Source: JANQSP01 sp965226095 (GTDB lineage: Bacteria > Bdellovibrionota > Bdellovibrionia > Bdellovibrionales > UBA1609). Taken from it: a DNA stretch of 64,000 nt. Position 1 is the stretch's first letter; every line of letters starts with the position of its first letter. This document shows positions 8,239 to 18,421 of the stretch, piece after piece. A model generated the notes under the pieces. The model worked only from the letters and a program-made list of their open reading frames with translations. It was not told the origin of the DNA and ran no database searches. The stretch covers positions 1,116,001 to 1,180,000 of the forward strand of contig OZ245336.1 of the NCBI GenBank assembly GCA_965226095.1, written 5' to 3'. A program made the translations under genes and the position numbers.

Positions 8239-9423
8239 CTATTTAAGAGATACATTTAACTCTATTTCTCTTCTATTGTGAGTTTTGATTTTTACATTAA
8301 AACCAGAAAATTTAGCTCTGAGAATAAGAGGAGTAATTTTTGCACTATTATCATTAGTATTAGCCAAATAAGTAATTGTATTTGATCGAATAATATTTTC
8401 TTTTAAATCTTTTATAGGAGTAATTTTTGCAATTAACTGTTTTTTAAAATTTTCAAAGTGCCTGTAAGTCAATTGCCCATGAACAGTAATTTTTAACAAA
8501 TTAGATGACATTTGTCCGGTTCTATATAGAGCTCCTAATTGCATACCCAAACCTTTGGAAAATCCTTTCTGTCGTTTTAAAAAAATAGAAAAAATCTGCA
8601 AAGATTTGTTATATTTATTTTCATGTTTGGAATCTGAATTACTCTTTGACAAGCTTACTGTTTCCACTCTTTCAATTTCTGCCAATATACGACCACTTTT
8701 TGCATGATAAACTATTAAATCTGCTTTAACATTAAAGATAGATTCATTATCCATTTCCTTAATCCTAACAGAGCCTGTTAAAACCAAATGAGTATTAAGA
8801 TGTTTAGCCAAATCAAAAATTAACTTTTTTTTTGGCAATCTAGCTTGAAATTTTTTAGGAATAAAATTTTGAAAACCGGCAAATTCAGGATTTACCAAAT
8901 AAAACCCATAAGACATTAATTCACTTTGCAGTTGATTATAAAAACTACTCATACTTCTTTGCCAAACAAGTTTCCCCGACTGATTGAACCACCAACCATA
9001 ATTTTCCCTTCCTACTCTATCTTCTAAAAAAATAAAAGGTAAAATACGAATATGAAAAGAATCAGAATAGAGAATTTCCTCTTCCAGTAAAATATGTTGT
9101 AAGTTTTCTTCAGAAAATCCAAGAGTAATAGGAATAACAAAAGATGAAGAATCTTTTTTTTGATAAAAAGCCCCTTTTTTCGTATAAAGAATATATCGAT
9201 TGGACTTTTGAGCTATTATTTTATTTATTTTCTGTTTTTTCTCTTCTACCCTAGATGGATCTAAAATACCATTGATCAATTTATAAGAAAGTTGCTTTAT
9301 GGCTTTCTCAACAACCCCCTTTGCATTGGCCTGTTTCACCTCTATATCTATAACAACTTCATTGCCAAATGCTGAAAAAGAAAATAAGAGTATAATATAT
9401 AATATAAATTTTAAAATAATCAT
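8239..9423 (-). CDS. Exported protein of unknown function
   Basis: I do not recognise a characterised family. The 394-residue product has a signal peptide (residues 1-20, ending SFSAFGNE) and is otherwise basic and soluble-looking. Residues about 210-260 (NTHLVLTGSVRIKE, then FNVKADLIVYHAKSGRILAE) have the alternating strand pattern seen in periplasmic TolB-N/LpoB/FlgT-like domains, with a hydrophobic strand, a GSV turn and a strand describing a saved or modified property. That resemblance is by eye and weak. The gene is between dnaE and lipB on the same strand. The start is the first ATG; there are no transmembrane segments after the signal peptide. Periplasmic location is inferred. Confidence 0.6.
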   Translation of the reverse strand: MIILKFILYIILLFSFSAFGNEVVIDIEVKQANAKGVVEKAIKQLSYKLINGILDPSRVEEKKQKINKIIAQKSNRYILYTKKGAFYQKKDSSSFVIPITLGFSEENLQHILLEEEILYSDSFHIRILPFIFLEDRVGRENYGWWFNQSGKLVWQRSMSSFYNQLQSELMSYGFYLVNPEFAGFQNFIPKKFQARLPKKKLIFDLAKHLNTHLVLTGSVRIKEMDNESIFNVKADLIVYHAKSGRILAEIERVETVSLSKSNSDSKHENKYNKSLQIFSIFLKRQKGFSKGLGMQLGALYRTGQMSSNLLKITVHGQLTYRHFENFKKQLIAKITPIKDLKENIIRSNTITYLANTNDNSAKITPLILRAKFSGFNVKIKTHNRREIELNVSLK

Positions 9424-9493
9424 TATAATTTTAAAAAACCACCCAATAAATTAAATATATAGATGGTTTACATAAGTTTAAGTAATAAAACAA

Positions 9494-12400
9494 TTAAAAA
9501 AGTCTGACTTGACTATCCCTACTCATTGTTTTCTTTATTTTTTCTATAAGCTCTGAGCTTACTGATACACCAGAGAAGGTTTTGGACTTTAAAGAAATCA
9601 TTTTTGAAGATTTTTCCAGGTTCACACAAAAATAAAGTGGTACTGAACCTCTGTGCTCTTCCAACATGCCTTTCAAATCAGATAATATCGTCTCTTCCTG
9701 TTCGCTTAAATGTAAAACCATTCTCTGTGCATTTGTATTTAAACATTCATCTACTGATTGTAGATCTCTCACAATAATTTTATTACGAGACTTATCATCT
9801 CGATTAAGATGACCACTCACCACCAGAGGTTCGCCTGATCTCAATACTTTTTCATACTTTAAATACACATCAGAAAATACAATTATTTCAATCATTCCAG
9901 TATTATCTTCTAACTGAGCCAAAGCCATTGGCAATCCCTTGCGGGTAATAATTTCACGAAACTCATTTAATGTTCCCCATATACAAACTGAATCTTTGTG
10001 TTTTTTCTCATCTAAACACTTTATTGATTGACTGGAACAGACAGCCCTAAAAGGTTCCATAAAGTCCAAAGGATGTCCACTTAGATAAAATCCAATGACT
10101 TGTTTTTCATGAGATAATCGAACAGAATCTGGCCACTCTGTACACTTTTTAAATATAAACGGCCTGTTTAAATGAGTAGGTGTGGAAAATAAATTGATTT
10201 GCCCCGACTCTTGCTCTGTTTTCTTTTGTTCTACTTGTTCCAAAATACTTTCATAATTAAATAAAATCTCTGTGCGATTTAAATCCATTGAATCAAATGC
10301 ACCTGCTTTTACCAAAGATTCTATACATTTTTTATTAATCTTTTTTATATCTATCTTTTCAAAAAAATCCTGGACAGATTGAAACTTTTGCCCTTTTAAT
10401 GAATTTCTTACTGCTATAACATGGTCCGCAGCTGATTTACCTACCCCTTTAATAGCTCCTAAAGAAAAGTAAATATAGTCTTTAACTGGAGTGAACACAT
10501 AACCGGAATAATTAATATTAGGTGGTAATATTTTGATATTATGTTTTTTTGCATCACGTATATAATTAATCATTTTATCTGTATTGTTGATTTCCATGGA
10601 AAGCAGTGATGCAAAAAACTCCACTGGATAATAATATTTTATCCATGCCGTTTGAGCAGCTAGTACACAATAAGCTGCTGCATGAGATTTATTAAAACCA
10701 TACTTGGCGAATTCAGCGACTAAATCAAAAAGTTTTTCCGCTTTTTTAGAATCATATTTATTTTTTTTTGCTCCAGATAAAAATCGATTTTTTTGTTTTT
10801 TCATCACGACAGGTTTTTTCTCTCCCATTGCCCGTCTCAGAACATCTGCCTCGCCATAACTATACCCTGCGATTTTAGCTGCGATCAATAAAACCTGTTC
10901 TTGGTACACAATAATTCCATAAGTTTCTTTTAAAATAGGCTCCAACTCTGGGAATAAATATTCCATTTTAGCCTTCCCTTTCTTTCTATCCAAATAAGAT
11001 GGAATCATATCCATAGGCCCTGGACGAAATAAAGCATTGATAGCTACAATATCTTCAAAACAGGAAGGCTGTGCCTTAATAATAAGATCAGTAATACCCT
11101 CACCTTCAAATTGAAATACTCCTTTGGTATTACCCTTGCACATAACTCCATAAATACCTTTATCTTCCAAAGAGATATTTTTTACAGAAAGTGTTTTATT
11201 TTGATTTTTCTCAATCATTTGAAAGGCATAATTAATCTGCGTCAAAGTTTTTAAACCTAGAAAATCAAATTTAATCAACCCAATTTTTTTAGAGTGATTT
11301 AAATCACACTGTATAACATTTTCACCCTCTGTACCTTTATACAAAGGCGAAAAGTGAAGTATAGGATGATCGGCAATAATCACACCCGCCGCGTGAATAC
11401 TAACATGACGAATGAGACCTTCAATTTGTTTTGCCAAACTTATTAGATTGTCAATTTGTGGATCCGCTTCCATTAATTCATTTAAACGCGGGTTATCGGC
11501 TGTAGCTTGTTCCAATGTAATACCAAGCTTTTCTGGAATAAGTTTAGCCACTTGATCGACCTCTGCATAACTCATTCCCAACACCCGTCCTACATCACGA
11601 ATAGCCGCTCTAGCCTGAAGTCGACCATAAGTCATCACCTGTGCTACATAATCTTTTCCATATTTTTTACTTACATAATCAATAACCCTGTTCCTGTTTT
11701 CCTGGCAGAAATCAATATCAAAATCCGGCATAGATATTCTTTCCGGATTTAAAAATCTTTCAAATAAAAGATGATAGGGCATGGGATCTAAATCTGTAAT
11801 TCCCAAACAATAAGCTACCAGAGAGCTCGCTCCGGATCCTCTGCCTGGACCAACTGGAATGTTTTGTTTTTTTGCCCAATGAACAAAATCATATACAATA
11901 AGAAAATAATCAGTAAAACCCATGTCTATGATGATTTTTAATTCTGTCTTTAATCGCTCCAAGTATACTTTTTGTTCATTCTCATCAATGGCTTTTCCAC
12001 ACTGTTTTGCCTCCTGCCATCGTCTCATTAAACCCTTTTGGCTTAACTCTTCTAATTCTATTTGAGGTTTTTTAGCGCTTTCTTCCAATTTAAGTTTGGG
12101 AAGATGGTAAATAGGACGTCCATCCTTGTTGAGTTGAAAGTGGAGGTTACAACGAGAACTAATTTCCAAAGTGGAATCACAAACTTCAGGTATATCTTGA
12201 AAAAGAATTCTCATCTCTTGAGAGCTTTTTAAATAAAATTGATCTGTTTTTAACCTAAATCGTTCTGTATCTTTCAAAGTGCGGTTTGTTCCTATACATA
12301 GAAGCACATCTTGAACCGTAGAATCCTTTTGATGGAGATAATGTACATCATTGCCAGCTGTTAAGGATGTTCCTGTTTTATGACCAACTTCCAATAAGAA

Positions 12401-13024
12401 AGAATTAATACGTTCCCACTCAGGTAAACCAGTGCGATTCAATTGCAAATAAAGTCTATCTTTATAAATAGTTTTTAATTGATGAATAGTTTTTAAAGTT
12501 TCATCCGGACCTTTTTTTAGAAAATTTTGCGCTAATACTCCATTCAAACCACCTGTTAAGGCAATGACTGAATCACTATATCTTTCTAAAATTTCATAGC
12601 TCACTCGCGGTACATAATAAAAGCCTTCCTGAAACGCAAGTGTATTAATTTTACATAAATTACGATAACCTTTTATATCCTGAGCCAGTAAAACTAAGGA
12701 AGGGGCTTTCCTTCCAACAGCAGAAAATTTTTTTTCTTTATGTGATTCTGAAGTGAGATAAATTTCCAAACCCAACAAGGGTTTGATTCCTTTATCACGC
12801 GCCTTAAAATAAAGATCTAAAACTCCAAACATATTGCCATAATCTGTAATAGCCACGGCTGGTTGATTGTATTTTACACATTGATCTACTACAGCAGACA
12901 CCGTACAAGACGATTTTAATAGAGAATAGTGGGTATGTACATGAAGATGTACAAAAGAATTTACATGAAGATTATTCTCTAAAGTGTTGTTAGTACTTTG
13001 TTTATATAATATATTTTTTATCAT
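9494..13024 (-). CDS. dnaE: DNA polymerase III alpha subunit
   Basis: DnaE is the replicative polymerase catalytic subunit. The 1176-residue protein has the N-terminal PHP domain (VHLHVHTHYSLL near residue 27), the polymerase palm with the active-site acids in SMPDFDIDFCQENR and the fingers motif PVGPGRGSGASSLVAY, the RPGPMDMIPSYLDRK and ADVLRRAMGEKK blocks, tandem helix-hairpin-helix region (LGAIKGVGKSA), an OB fold (VCIWGTLNEFREI, followed by the MIEIIVF strand) and a C-terminal tau-binding region. Length and order are those of DnaE1. The upstream region has no neighbour on the same strand, so it likely has its own promoter. The first 20 residues are unlike other DnaE proteins and a later start is possible. 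Confidence 0.95.
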   Translation of the reverse strand: MIKNILYKQSTNNTLENNLHVNSFVHLHVHTHYSLLKSSCTVSAVVDQCVKYNQPAVAITDYGNMFGVLDLYFKARDKGIKPLLGLEIYLTSESHKEKKFSAVGRKAPSLVLLAQDIKGYRNLCKINTLAFQEGFYYVPRVSYEILERYSDSVIALTGGLNGVLAQNFLKKGPDETLKTIHQLKTIYKDRLYLQLNRTGLPEWERINSFLLEVGHKTGTSLTAGNDVHYLHQKDSTVQDVLLCIGTNRTLKDTERFRLKTDQFYLKSSQEMRILFQDIPEVCDSTLEISSRCNLHFQLNKDGRPIYHLPKLKLEESAKKPQIELEELSQKGLMRRWQEAKQCGKAIDENEQKVYLERLKTELKIIIDMGFTDYFLIVYDFVHWAKKQNIPVGPGRGSGASSLVAYCLGITDLDPMPYHLLFERFLNPERISMPDFDIDFCQENRNRVIDYVSKKYGKDYVAQVMTYGRLQARAAIRDVGRVLGMSYAEVDQVAKLIPEKLGITLEQATADNPRLNELMEADPQIDNLISLAKQIEGLIRHVSIHAAGVIIADHPILHFSPLYKGTEGENVIQCDLNHSKKIGLIKFDFLGLKTLTQINYAFQMIEKNQNKTLSVKNISLEDKGIYGVMCKGNTKGVFQFEGEGITDLIIKAQPSCFEDIVAINALFRPGPMDMIPSYLDRKKGKAKMEYLFPELEPILKETYGIIVYQEQVLLIAAKIAGYSYGEADVLRRAMGEKKPVVMKKQKNRFLSGAKKNKYDSKKAEKLFDLVAEFAKYGFNKSHAAAYCVLAAQTAWIKYYYPVEFFASLLSMEINNTDKMINYIRDAKKHNIKILPPNINYSGYVFTPVKDYIYFSLGAIKGVGKSAADHVIAVRNSLKGQKFQSVQDFFEKIDIKKINKKCIESLVKAGAFDSMDLNRTEILFNYESILEQVEQKKTEQESGQINLFSTPTHLNRPFIFKKCTEWPDSVRLSHEKQVIGFYLSGHPLDFMEPFRAVCSSQSIKCLDEKKHKDSVCIWGTLNEFREIITRKGLPMALAQLEDNTGMIEIIVFSDVYLKYEKVLRSGEPLVVSGHLNRDDKSRNKIIVRDLQSVDECLNTNAQRMVLHLSEQEETILSDLKGMLEEHRGSVPLYFCVNLEKSSKMISLKSKTFSGVSVSSELIEKIKKTMSRDSQVRLF

Positions 13025-13275
13025 AAGTGGTTTGCCCCACAGAGAGCATAGAACAATATCCCTTGTTTTTCAAATTTCAAAGCAAGTGACAAGTCTTTAC
13101 CCATTGAAATACTTTTTTATTAGTAGAGATTTTTATTTCATTGCATCGCTTCTTACTAAATAGTCTAAAGTCCTGTTTTTAGCTGATTTTTAGAATCCTA
13201 AAACGGTAATATTATATAATAAATAAAAATCGTAACTATTAAAACTCATGATAGAATTAAAAAAAGGTTTAAATT

Positions 13276-15122
13276 GTGATTTTCAAACAGATAAAAAAAA
13301 TTAAAAGAAACTTTAATAAGTATCTTTTATTACTGATTTTTTTCAGTTTATGTCTAACTATTGTATGCTTAAAAACTTACGTAGTTAAGAATCCATACAC
13401 TGAAAAAGCTCAACGTCAAATATCCAATGTAGAAGAACTTATTAATTCCCACACTGTACCGGCAGGAACCCCTTTAATTGTTCCACCATGGATTCAACAG
13501 CAATATCTTCAGCAAATGGCCATCAGTCAAGCCATGCTTGGCAATAATACCTTACTTGACTTTTTAATACATAACTACAGTGTTGCGGCTCCTTCCAGCA
13601 CTGATGAAGATGAAGATACCTTCTATGTTCCCCTTTTGCGCTCTTCCTATCTAGATGACGATGATGATGACGATGACTATTTTTCTCTGACAGAGTATTT
13701 TGATGTGACCAACACCTATTTAGAAAAAGATAGTGATCCTGATAAGCCGGTTTTAATAACAATAAACAGAGCAGATACACAAATAAACCGTGAACACATT
13801 TCCGATAAAGCTATCCGCATAGAACCTATACCCACTTCAATAGTCTCTCCAGAAAAATCACCGGAAGAAGCAATTATAGAAGATAAATCTCCAGAAGAGC
13901 TGTCAGAGGAATCAACCTTAAAAGAGGACACCCCTTCGGAAGAACTGCCAGAAAAACCACAAACATCAGATACAGAATCAAAACTTATTGCACCAACACA
14001 AATAGAAAAAGGCTATGAGTCTAGAGAATGTAACACTTCATCTCAAGAGGAAAAAACAACAGAAGCTGTAGATAGTTGCACAGCATGCCATCAGAACAGA
14101 GAAAAAATCATAGAGGGCTTAGATGCAATAGTTACTACAGTAGATAAATATAAGGAAGCAAAATATGAGAGAGACGGAAAAAGTGAAAGGGTAGGGTTCC
14201 CAAAAGTATTAGAAAGATTTTGTAGCACCTGTCGACCAGTAAATATTAAAAATTTTATTCAATATGTCACTACCCGATCAAAAGAAAAAAATATTCCACC
14301 TGAAATCTTTTTTTCTATAGTGATGCAAGAATCCACTGGTGAATGTACTGCAAAAACTGAGGAGACTCCAAATGAACATAGCATCGGTTTGATGCAAATG
14401 AACAAAAAAAGTAGTACTTGCTTAAAAGAATGTAACACAAATTCAAACCACCTGATGCATCTGATAAAGAGATGCAAGAAGCCTGTTTAAATATAAAACA
14501 CAGAAATATATGTACTGATTATTTCATAAACAAAAAAACAAAAGAAGAAACCAATGATTGTTCAGATTGTCAGGAAAGTCAATCTTCTCGTAACCCAAAC
14601 GCCTGTTTAAACAACCCTTACTGTGGTTTTGAAGAAGCTTTATATTTAATGGGAAAGAAATGGAAAACAGGAAATGGGCAAGATACACCCCACCCCAAAG
14701 AGCTGAATTGGTTAAATATGAATACCAATCAAAGAGATCGATGGAGAAATGCTATTATTTCCTATAATCGTGCCGATCACATGTTAGCAGCTGAAGATGA
14801 AATGAAGCAAAACTCCGAATATGCTATAAATGACTGGGAGAAAAAGAGAGTCTATTTTATTAAACGAAACTGGTTAGATGAGGATGAAGGCAGTCAAAAA
14901 AATATCATCGGCAATATTGCCTATATGGAAAGAGTGACCGGTCGTGAAATTCCCTGTGGTGGTGAGAATTCCATTATCATGGAATGGCTTAATTTTATAG
15001 AAAACAATTCTTCGCCGGATTGCTCTCAACTTCCAATAATTTACTTTCTACTAAGCGGCTCCAGTGTGAGGTGTCTTTATGGGAAGAGTAATAATAAACT
15101 CTGTAAACTCCCCTTCCTGTGA
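13276..15122 (+). pseudogene. Membrane-anchored lytic transglycosylase-like gene, interrupted by a frameshift
   Basis: Two overlapping frames (13276-14490 and an open frame from 14436 to 15122) together give one protein of roughly 610 residues. The first half has a GTG start, a transmembrane anchor (about residues 14-35), an eight-aspartate run, a long acidic Ser/Pro/Glu-rich linker and then an SLT-type transglycosylase start: IPPEIFFSIVMQESTG (catalytic Glu at about residue 352) and SIGLMQMN. The reading then leaves frame: the second frame supplies the remaining soluble lysozyme-like part (NACLNNPYCGFEEALYLMG). One missing base between 14436 and 14487 explains it, for example in the short A or C run near 14446. 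The product would cleave peptidoglycan. The last 24 codons run antisense into the kinase gene. A sequencing error is the alternative to a real mutation. Confidence 0.75.
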
Positions 15123-17249
15123 CTCCACCTTAACCACACCACCATGCTTAGTCACAATATCATGAACCAAAGAAAGCCCTAAGCCGGTTCCATGTCCGGT
15201 ATCTTTAGTCGTAAAAAATGGATTAAATATTTTTTCTTTCACAGAATCAGGAATCCCCAAGCCATTGTCTCTAATACATATTTGAACCTGATCGGCAATC
15301 TTCTTTGTCTTCAAAACAATACAAGGTTTATAAGATTCTATATTATATTTTTGTATTTTTTCCTGTATAGCATCGCAGGCATTAGTGACAATATTTAAAA
15401 TAATACGACTTACATCTTGAGGAATAATTGTAATAGGCTCCAAACTAATATCGTACTGCTTATCAAATACTAAATTAAAGGCAGAACTTGCAGATCGTTT
15501 ACTGTGAAAAGCTAAATTAGAGTAAATGTCCATATATTTATTAATATTCACTTGCTCTTCTTGACCAGCTTCCCCTCTTGAGTGTTGTAACATACCTATA
15601 ATAATATCATTAGCGCGCTCTCCATGAGTGTGAATTTTATTCATATTACTTTGTAGATCATTTGTTAATTCAGTAATTAATTCTTGCACTTCTTTTGGCA
15701 CTTGTAGCTCAGGTTTGTTAAGCTCTGTTTTTAAATCCTCCACTATATCTTTTGATAACTTTGAAAAATTATTAATAAAGTTTAAAGGATTTTTAATTTC
15801 ATGAGCAATACCAGAAGTCAATTGCCCTAAAGAAGCTAGTTTTTCTTGAATAACCAATTGATTTCTGGTTTTATGCAAATCTTGAATAGTTCGTTCTAAT
15901 TCTATATTTTTTTCCTGTATTTCTTTAGCTAATTTTTCAACTAAGTTTAATCTTTTTAACTCTAAAACATATTGACGAAAAATTTCCAGAGCATCCCCCA
16001 TCTGTCGCACTTCATCTGAACCTTTTATTATAATAGGTTTCTCCAAACTACGAGAGTTATCAACAACCATCGCCTTCATTCGCCTGGCTAAATAAGAAAG
16101 CCTTTGAATCAAAGGTCCTATAAAAAATAGGGCGAGTGCAATAGAAGCAAAAACTCCTAAAAAGTTAATAACTAATAAAACATTTTGATTCTTTTTTAAT
16201 GATTTTTTAAAAAAATTATTAGTTATACTGCTTTCACTGTGAATATTATAGTTAATCAATCTGATCTTTTCAGATAACTGATTGGCGATTATTTTATTTT
16301 CTTTTAAGAATTGACTTTGCAGTTTCTCTATATCAAGAACTTTTTTCTTAATATAGAAAATTCCCTTCTTATCATTTAAGCCTGCCTCACGAAGTTTTGT
16401 AATATTAGCTTTTATATGTTCGAATTTATTTGCGAACAAGTTTGCATGTTGTTCACAAGCCTCAATAGCTGCAATGAACCTTTCTCTCAAAGGCTGTATT
16501 CTATCTGCATTGGACAGGCCAACTGCTTCCCGCAACAGGTTTACAGCAATATTAGTTTGAGATTGTAAATTCAATAACTGCCGATAATCTAAAATATCCT
16601 TCAACTCTATAGATTCATTTACCTCTTTAACAGATTTTATAGATTTTGATTTTAAAGCTAAATCAAAAGTTCTATCATCTATTTCAACTAGTATAGTTTT
16701 GTTCAATTCTGAAGTTAACTGAGTGATTTGATAAAATATATCTTGAATAAGAATCATCAGCTCTCTTTTTTGAATGACAGGAGTTTCCATTTTCTCCAAA
16801 TTCTGGGCAATTTGTGCAACTAATGTTAAAACTTCTGCAAAATATTTAACATTTCTTGATTTTTTAAATTCATTCATAAGTGTTTTTAACTTTTTTTGTC
16901 CTCCTTCGATTTCCTTTTTTACCTTATTCAATTCTATCTTGGAAGAACTGGTAATCAATTGAGGAGCTGATTTTATAAGTCTTTCACTCTGTTGAACAAT
17001 TGTGTTTAACAATACTAAATCCGGAACATTTTTTGTCATTAATGTCTGTTGAACACTCACGACTTCTCTCAAAGATCTCCAGCTAAAAATACTGATAAGT
17101 AATATACAACTGATAAAAACAATCAAACCTCCATATAGCTTGACAGACAAACTTTGAAACCAATACCTCTGTTTAGTCACAGATTTATATTCAGGTTTTT
17201 TATTTTCAAGTTCTTTGAGCATCAGTGAAGTATCTTGTTTTTTATTCAC
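15051..17249 (-). CDS. Membrane sensor histidine kinase
   Basis: A 732-residue two-component kinase. A short cytoplasmic N-terminus precedes TM1 (about residues 33-55), then a roughly 300-residue helical extracytoplasmic region, TM2 (around residues 350-375), a HAMP linker, a short coiled coil and a HisKA domain with phospho-accepting His in GQLTSGIAHEIKNPLNFINN. The ATPase domain shows the N box (ILNIVTNACDAI), G1 box DNGLGIPDSV, F box FNPFFTTK and G2 box GHGTGLGLS. No receiver is attached. The GTG start overlaps the stop of the ligand-binding protein gene by one base, suggesting the two proteins act together as a sensor. The receiver-phosphatase encoded upstream in the same operon is the obvious partner. 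Confidence 0.92.
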   Translation of the reverse strand: MNKKQDTSLMLKELENKKPEYKSVTKQRYWFQSLSVKLYGGLIVFISCILLISIFSWRSLREVVSVQQTLMTKNVPDLVLLNTIVQQSERLIKSAPQLITSSSKIELNKVKKEIEGGQKKLKTLMNEFKKSRNVKYFAEVLTLVAQIAQNLEKMETPVIQKRELMILIQDIFYQITQLTSELNKTILVEIDDRTFDLALKSKSIKSVKEVNESIELKDILDYRQLLNLQSQTNIAVNLLREAVGLSNADRIQPLRERFIAAIEACEQHANLFANKFEHIKANITKLREAGLNDKKGIFYIKKKVLDIEKLQSQFLKENKIIANQLSEKIRLINYNIHSESSITNNFFKKSLKKNQNVLLVINFLGVFASIALALFFIGPLIQRLSYLARRMKAMVVDNSRSLEKPIIIKGSDEVRQMGDALEIFRQYVLELKRLNLVEKLAKEIQEKNIELERTIQDLHKTRNQLVIQEKLASLGQLTSGIAHEIKNPLNFINNFSKLSKDIVEDLKTELNKPELQVPKEVQELITELTNDLQSNMNKIHTHGERANDIIIGMLQHSRGEAGQEEQVNINKYMDIYSNLAFHSKRSASSAFNLVFDKQYDISLEPITIIPQDVSRIILNIVTNACDAIQEKIQKYNIESYKPCIVLKTKKIADQVQICIRDNGLGIPDSVKEKIFNPFFTTKDTGHGTGLGLSLVHDIVTKHGGVVKVESQEGEFTEFIITLPIKTPHTGAA

Positions 17250-18421
17250 TACAAGACCTCTCTTAAATTAAAAACAGAAAACAGTTTTCCATCTTTTATT
17301 AAAGTAAAAAACACCTGGTTGGATCCTTGATTATCTTTAGGGCCATACTCCAAAGTAAATTTATCAATAGAAACTTTTTTTATTTTTTTTACTGCATTCA
17401 TAAATCGTTCTCTTTTAAAAGGAGGTTGCATTCTTTTTAAAACCTCTATAGTAAAACGCCCTATCAGATAACCCTCCAAGGAAACAAAGTTAAAATCTTT
17501 TTTTACAGCTTTTTGATAACTTACAACTAATGGATGATCGGTATCAAAAGGAAAAGGCACCACTTGTGTCACAACAATAGGATTTTTACTACCTCCTTCC
17601 TTTTTTAACTGCTCTTGTAGAGCACTGGTGCCTACAAAAGATAAGCATATAAAAACAGGATTAAAGTTAATAGACTCAGCCAGTTTAACAAATTTTGCCA
17701 CAGGCAGATAAGTGCCTACAATAACGACTGCTTCCGGATTGCTGGACATAATCTCCAATAGAGCCACTTTAACGGCCTTGGTATTCCTGGAATACTTTCC
17801 ATGAGAAACAATTTTTTTATTTTTTTTCTTGAGAGCAAGCGTCAACCCTTTCAGTCCTGCCCTTCCATAAGAATCATCCTGATATAAAACAGAAATTCGT
17901 TGTGTTTTTAAGTCTTGTAATAATCGCTCTACAATGACTTCCGCTTCCTGATAATAGGAAGCCCTGATATTAATCACAGGGCTCTTAGTTGTACGTAAAA
18001 ATTCAGCTCCTGTAAAGGGGCCAATGTAGGGAACAGACAACTCTGAAATCAAAGGTAATACCGCCTTAGATGTAGGAGTGCCCACAGCTCCGATTAAAGC
18101 AAAAACATTCTCTTTTTCAACTAAGCTACGGGTGTTTTTTATAGCCTTTTCAGGTTCATACATATCATCCATGGATATAAGTTTTAATTGATGTCCGTGT
18201 ACTCCTCCCACACTATTGGCTTCTTCAAAAGCCGCCAATATACCGGTTCGCATATTGATACCCAAATATTTTGCATCTCCCGAAAGAGCCGCAGACTGGC
18301 CAAATGCGATCACTTTTTTCTTGGCACCAGATTTTGCATGGATTATCTGACTATTAAAAAAAACAATAGAAATAATAAATAATTTAAACTTTATATTTGA
18401 ATAACAAATAGGTAATATCAT
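17249..18421 (-). CDS. Periplasmic ligand-binding protein (branched-chain amino-acid-type, Peripla_BP_6)
   Basis: A 390-residue extracytoplasmic binding protein of the LivJ/amide-binding type. A signal peptide occupies about residues 1-29 (ending NSQIIHAKSG). The family opening IAFGQSAALSGDAKYLGINMR follows, then GVHGHQLKLISMDDMYEPEKA, LIGAVGTPTSKAVLPLIS and the second-lobe VSVLYQDDSYGRAGLKGL-like segment. No permease or ATPase genes of an ABC transporter are nearby; the next gene is a histidine kinase. The likely job is therefore ligand presentation to the kinase, not transport. The ATG at 18421 lies inside the end of the receiver-phosphatase gene (38-base overlap), with no alternative upstream methionine, so translation is probably coupled. 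The ligand is unknown. Confidence 0.88.
   Translation of the reverse strand: MILPICYSNIKFKLFIISIVFFNSQIIHAKSGAKKKVIAFGQSAALSGDAKYLGINMRTGILAAFEEANSVGGVHGHQLKLISMDDMYEPEKAIKNTRSLVEKENVFALIGAVGTPTSKAVLPLISELSVPYIGPFTGAEFLRTTKSPVINIRASYYQEAEVIVERLLQDLKTQRISVLYQDDSYGRAGLKGLTLALKKKNKKIVSHGKYSRNTKAVKVALLEIMSSNPEAVVIVGTYLPVAKFVKLAESINFNPVFICLSFVGTSALQEQLKKEGGSKNPIVVTQVVPFPFDTDHPLVVSYQKAVKKDFNFVSLEGYLIGRFTIEVLKRMQPPFKRERFMNAVKKIKKVSIDKFTLEYGPKDNQGSNQVFFTLIKDGKLFSVFNLREVL

Noticed and set aside
14434..14490. Programmed -1 frameshift joining the transglycosylase frames
   Set aside because: No X XXY YYZ slippery heptamer or downstream hairpin was seen.
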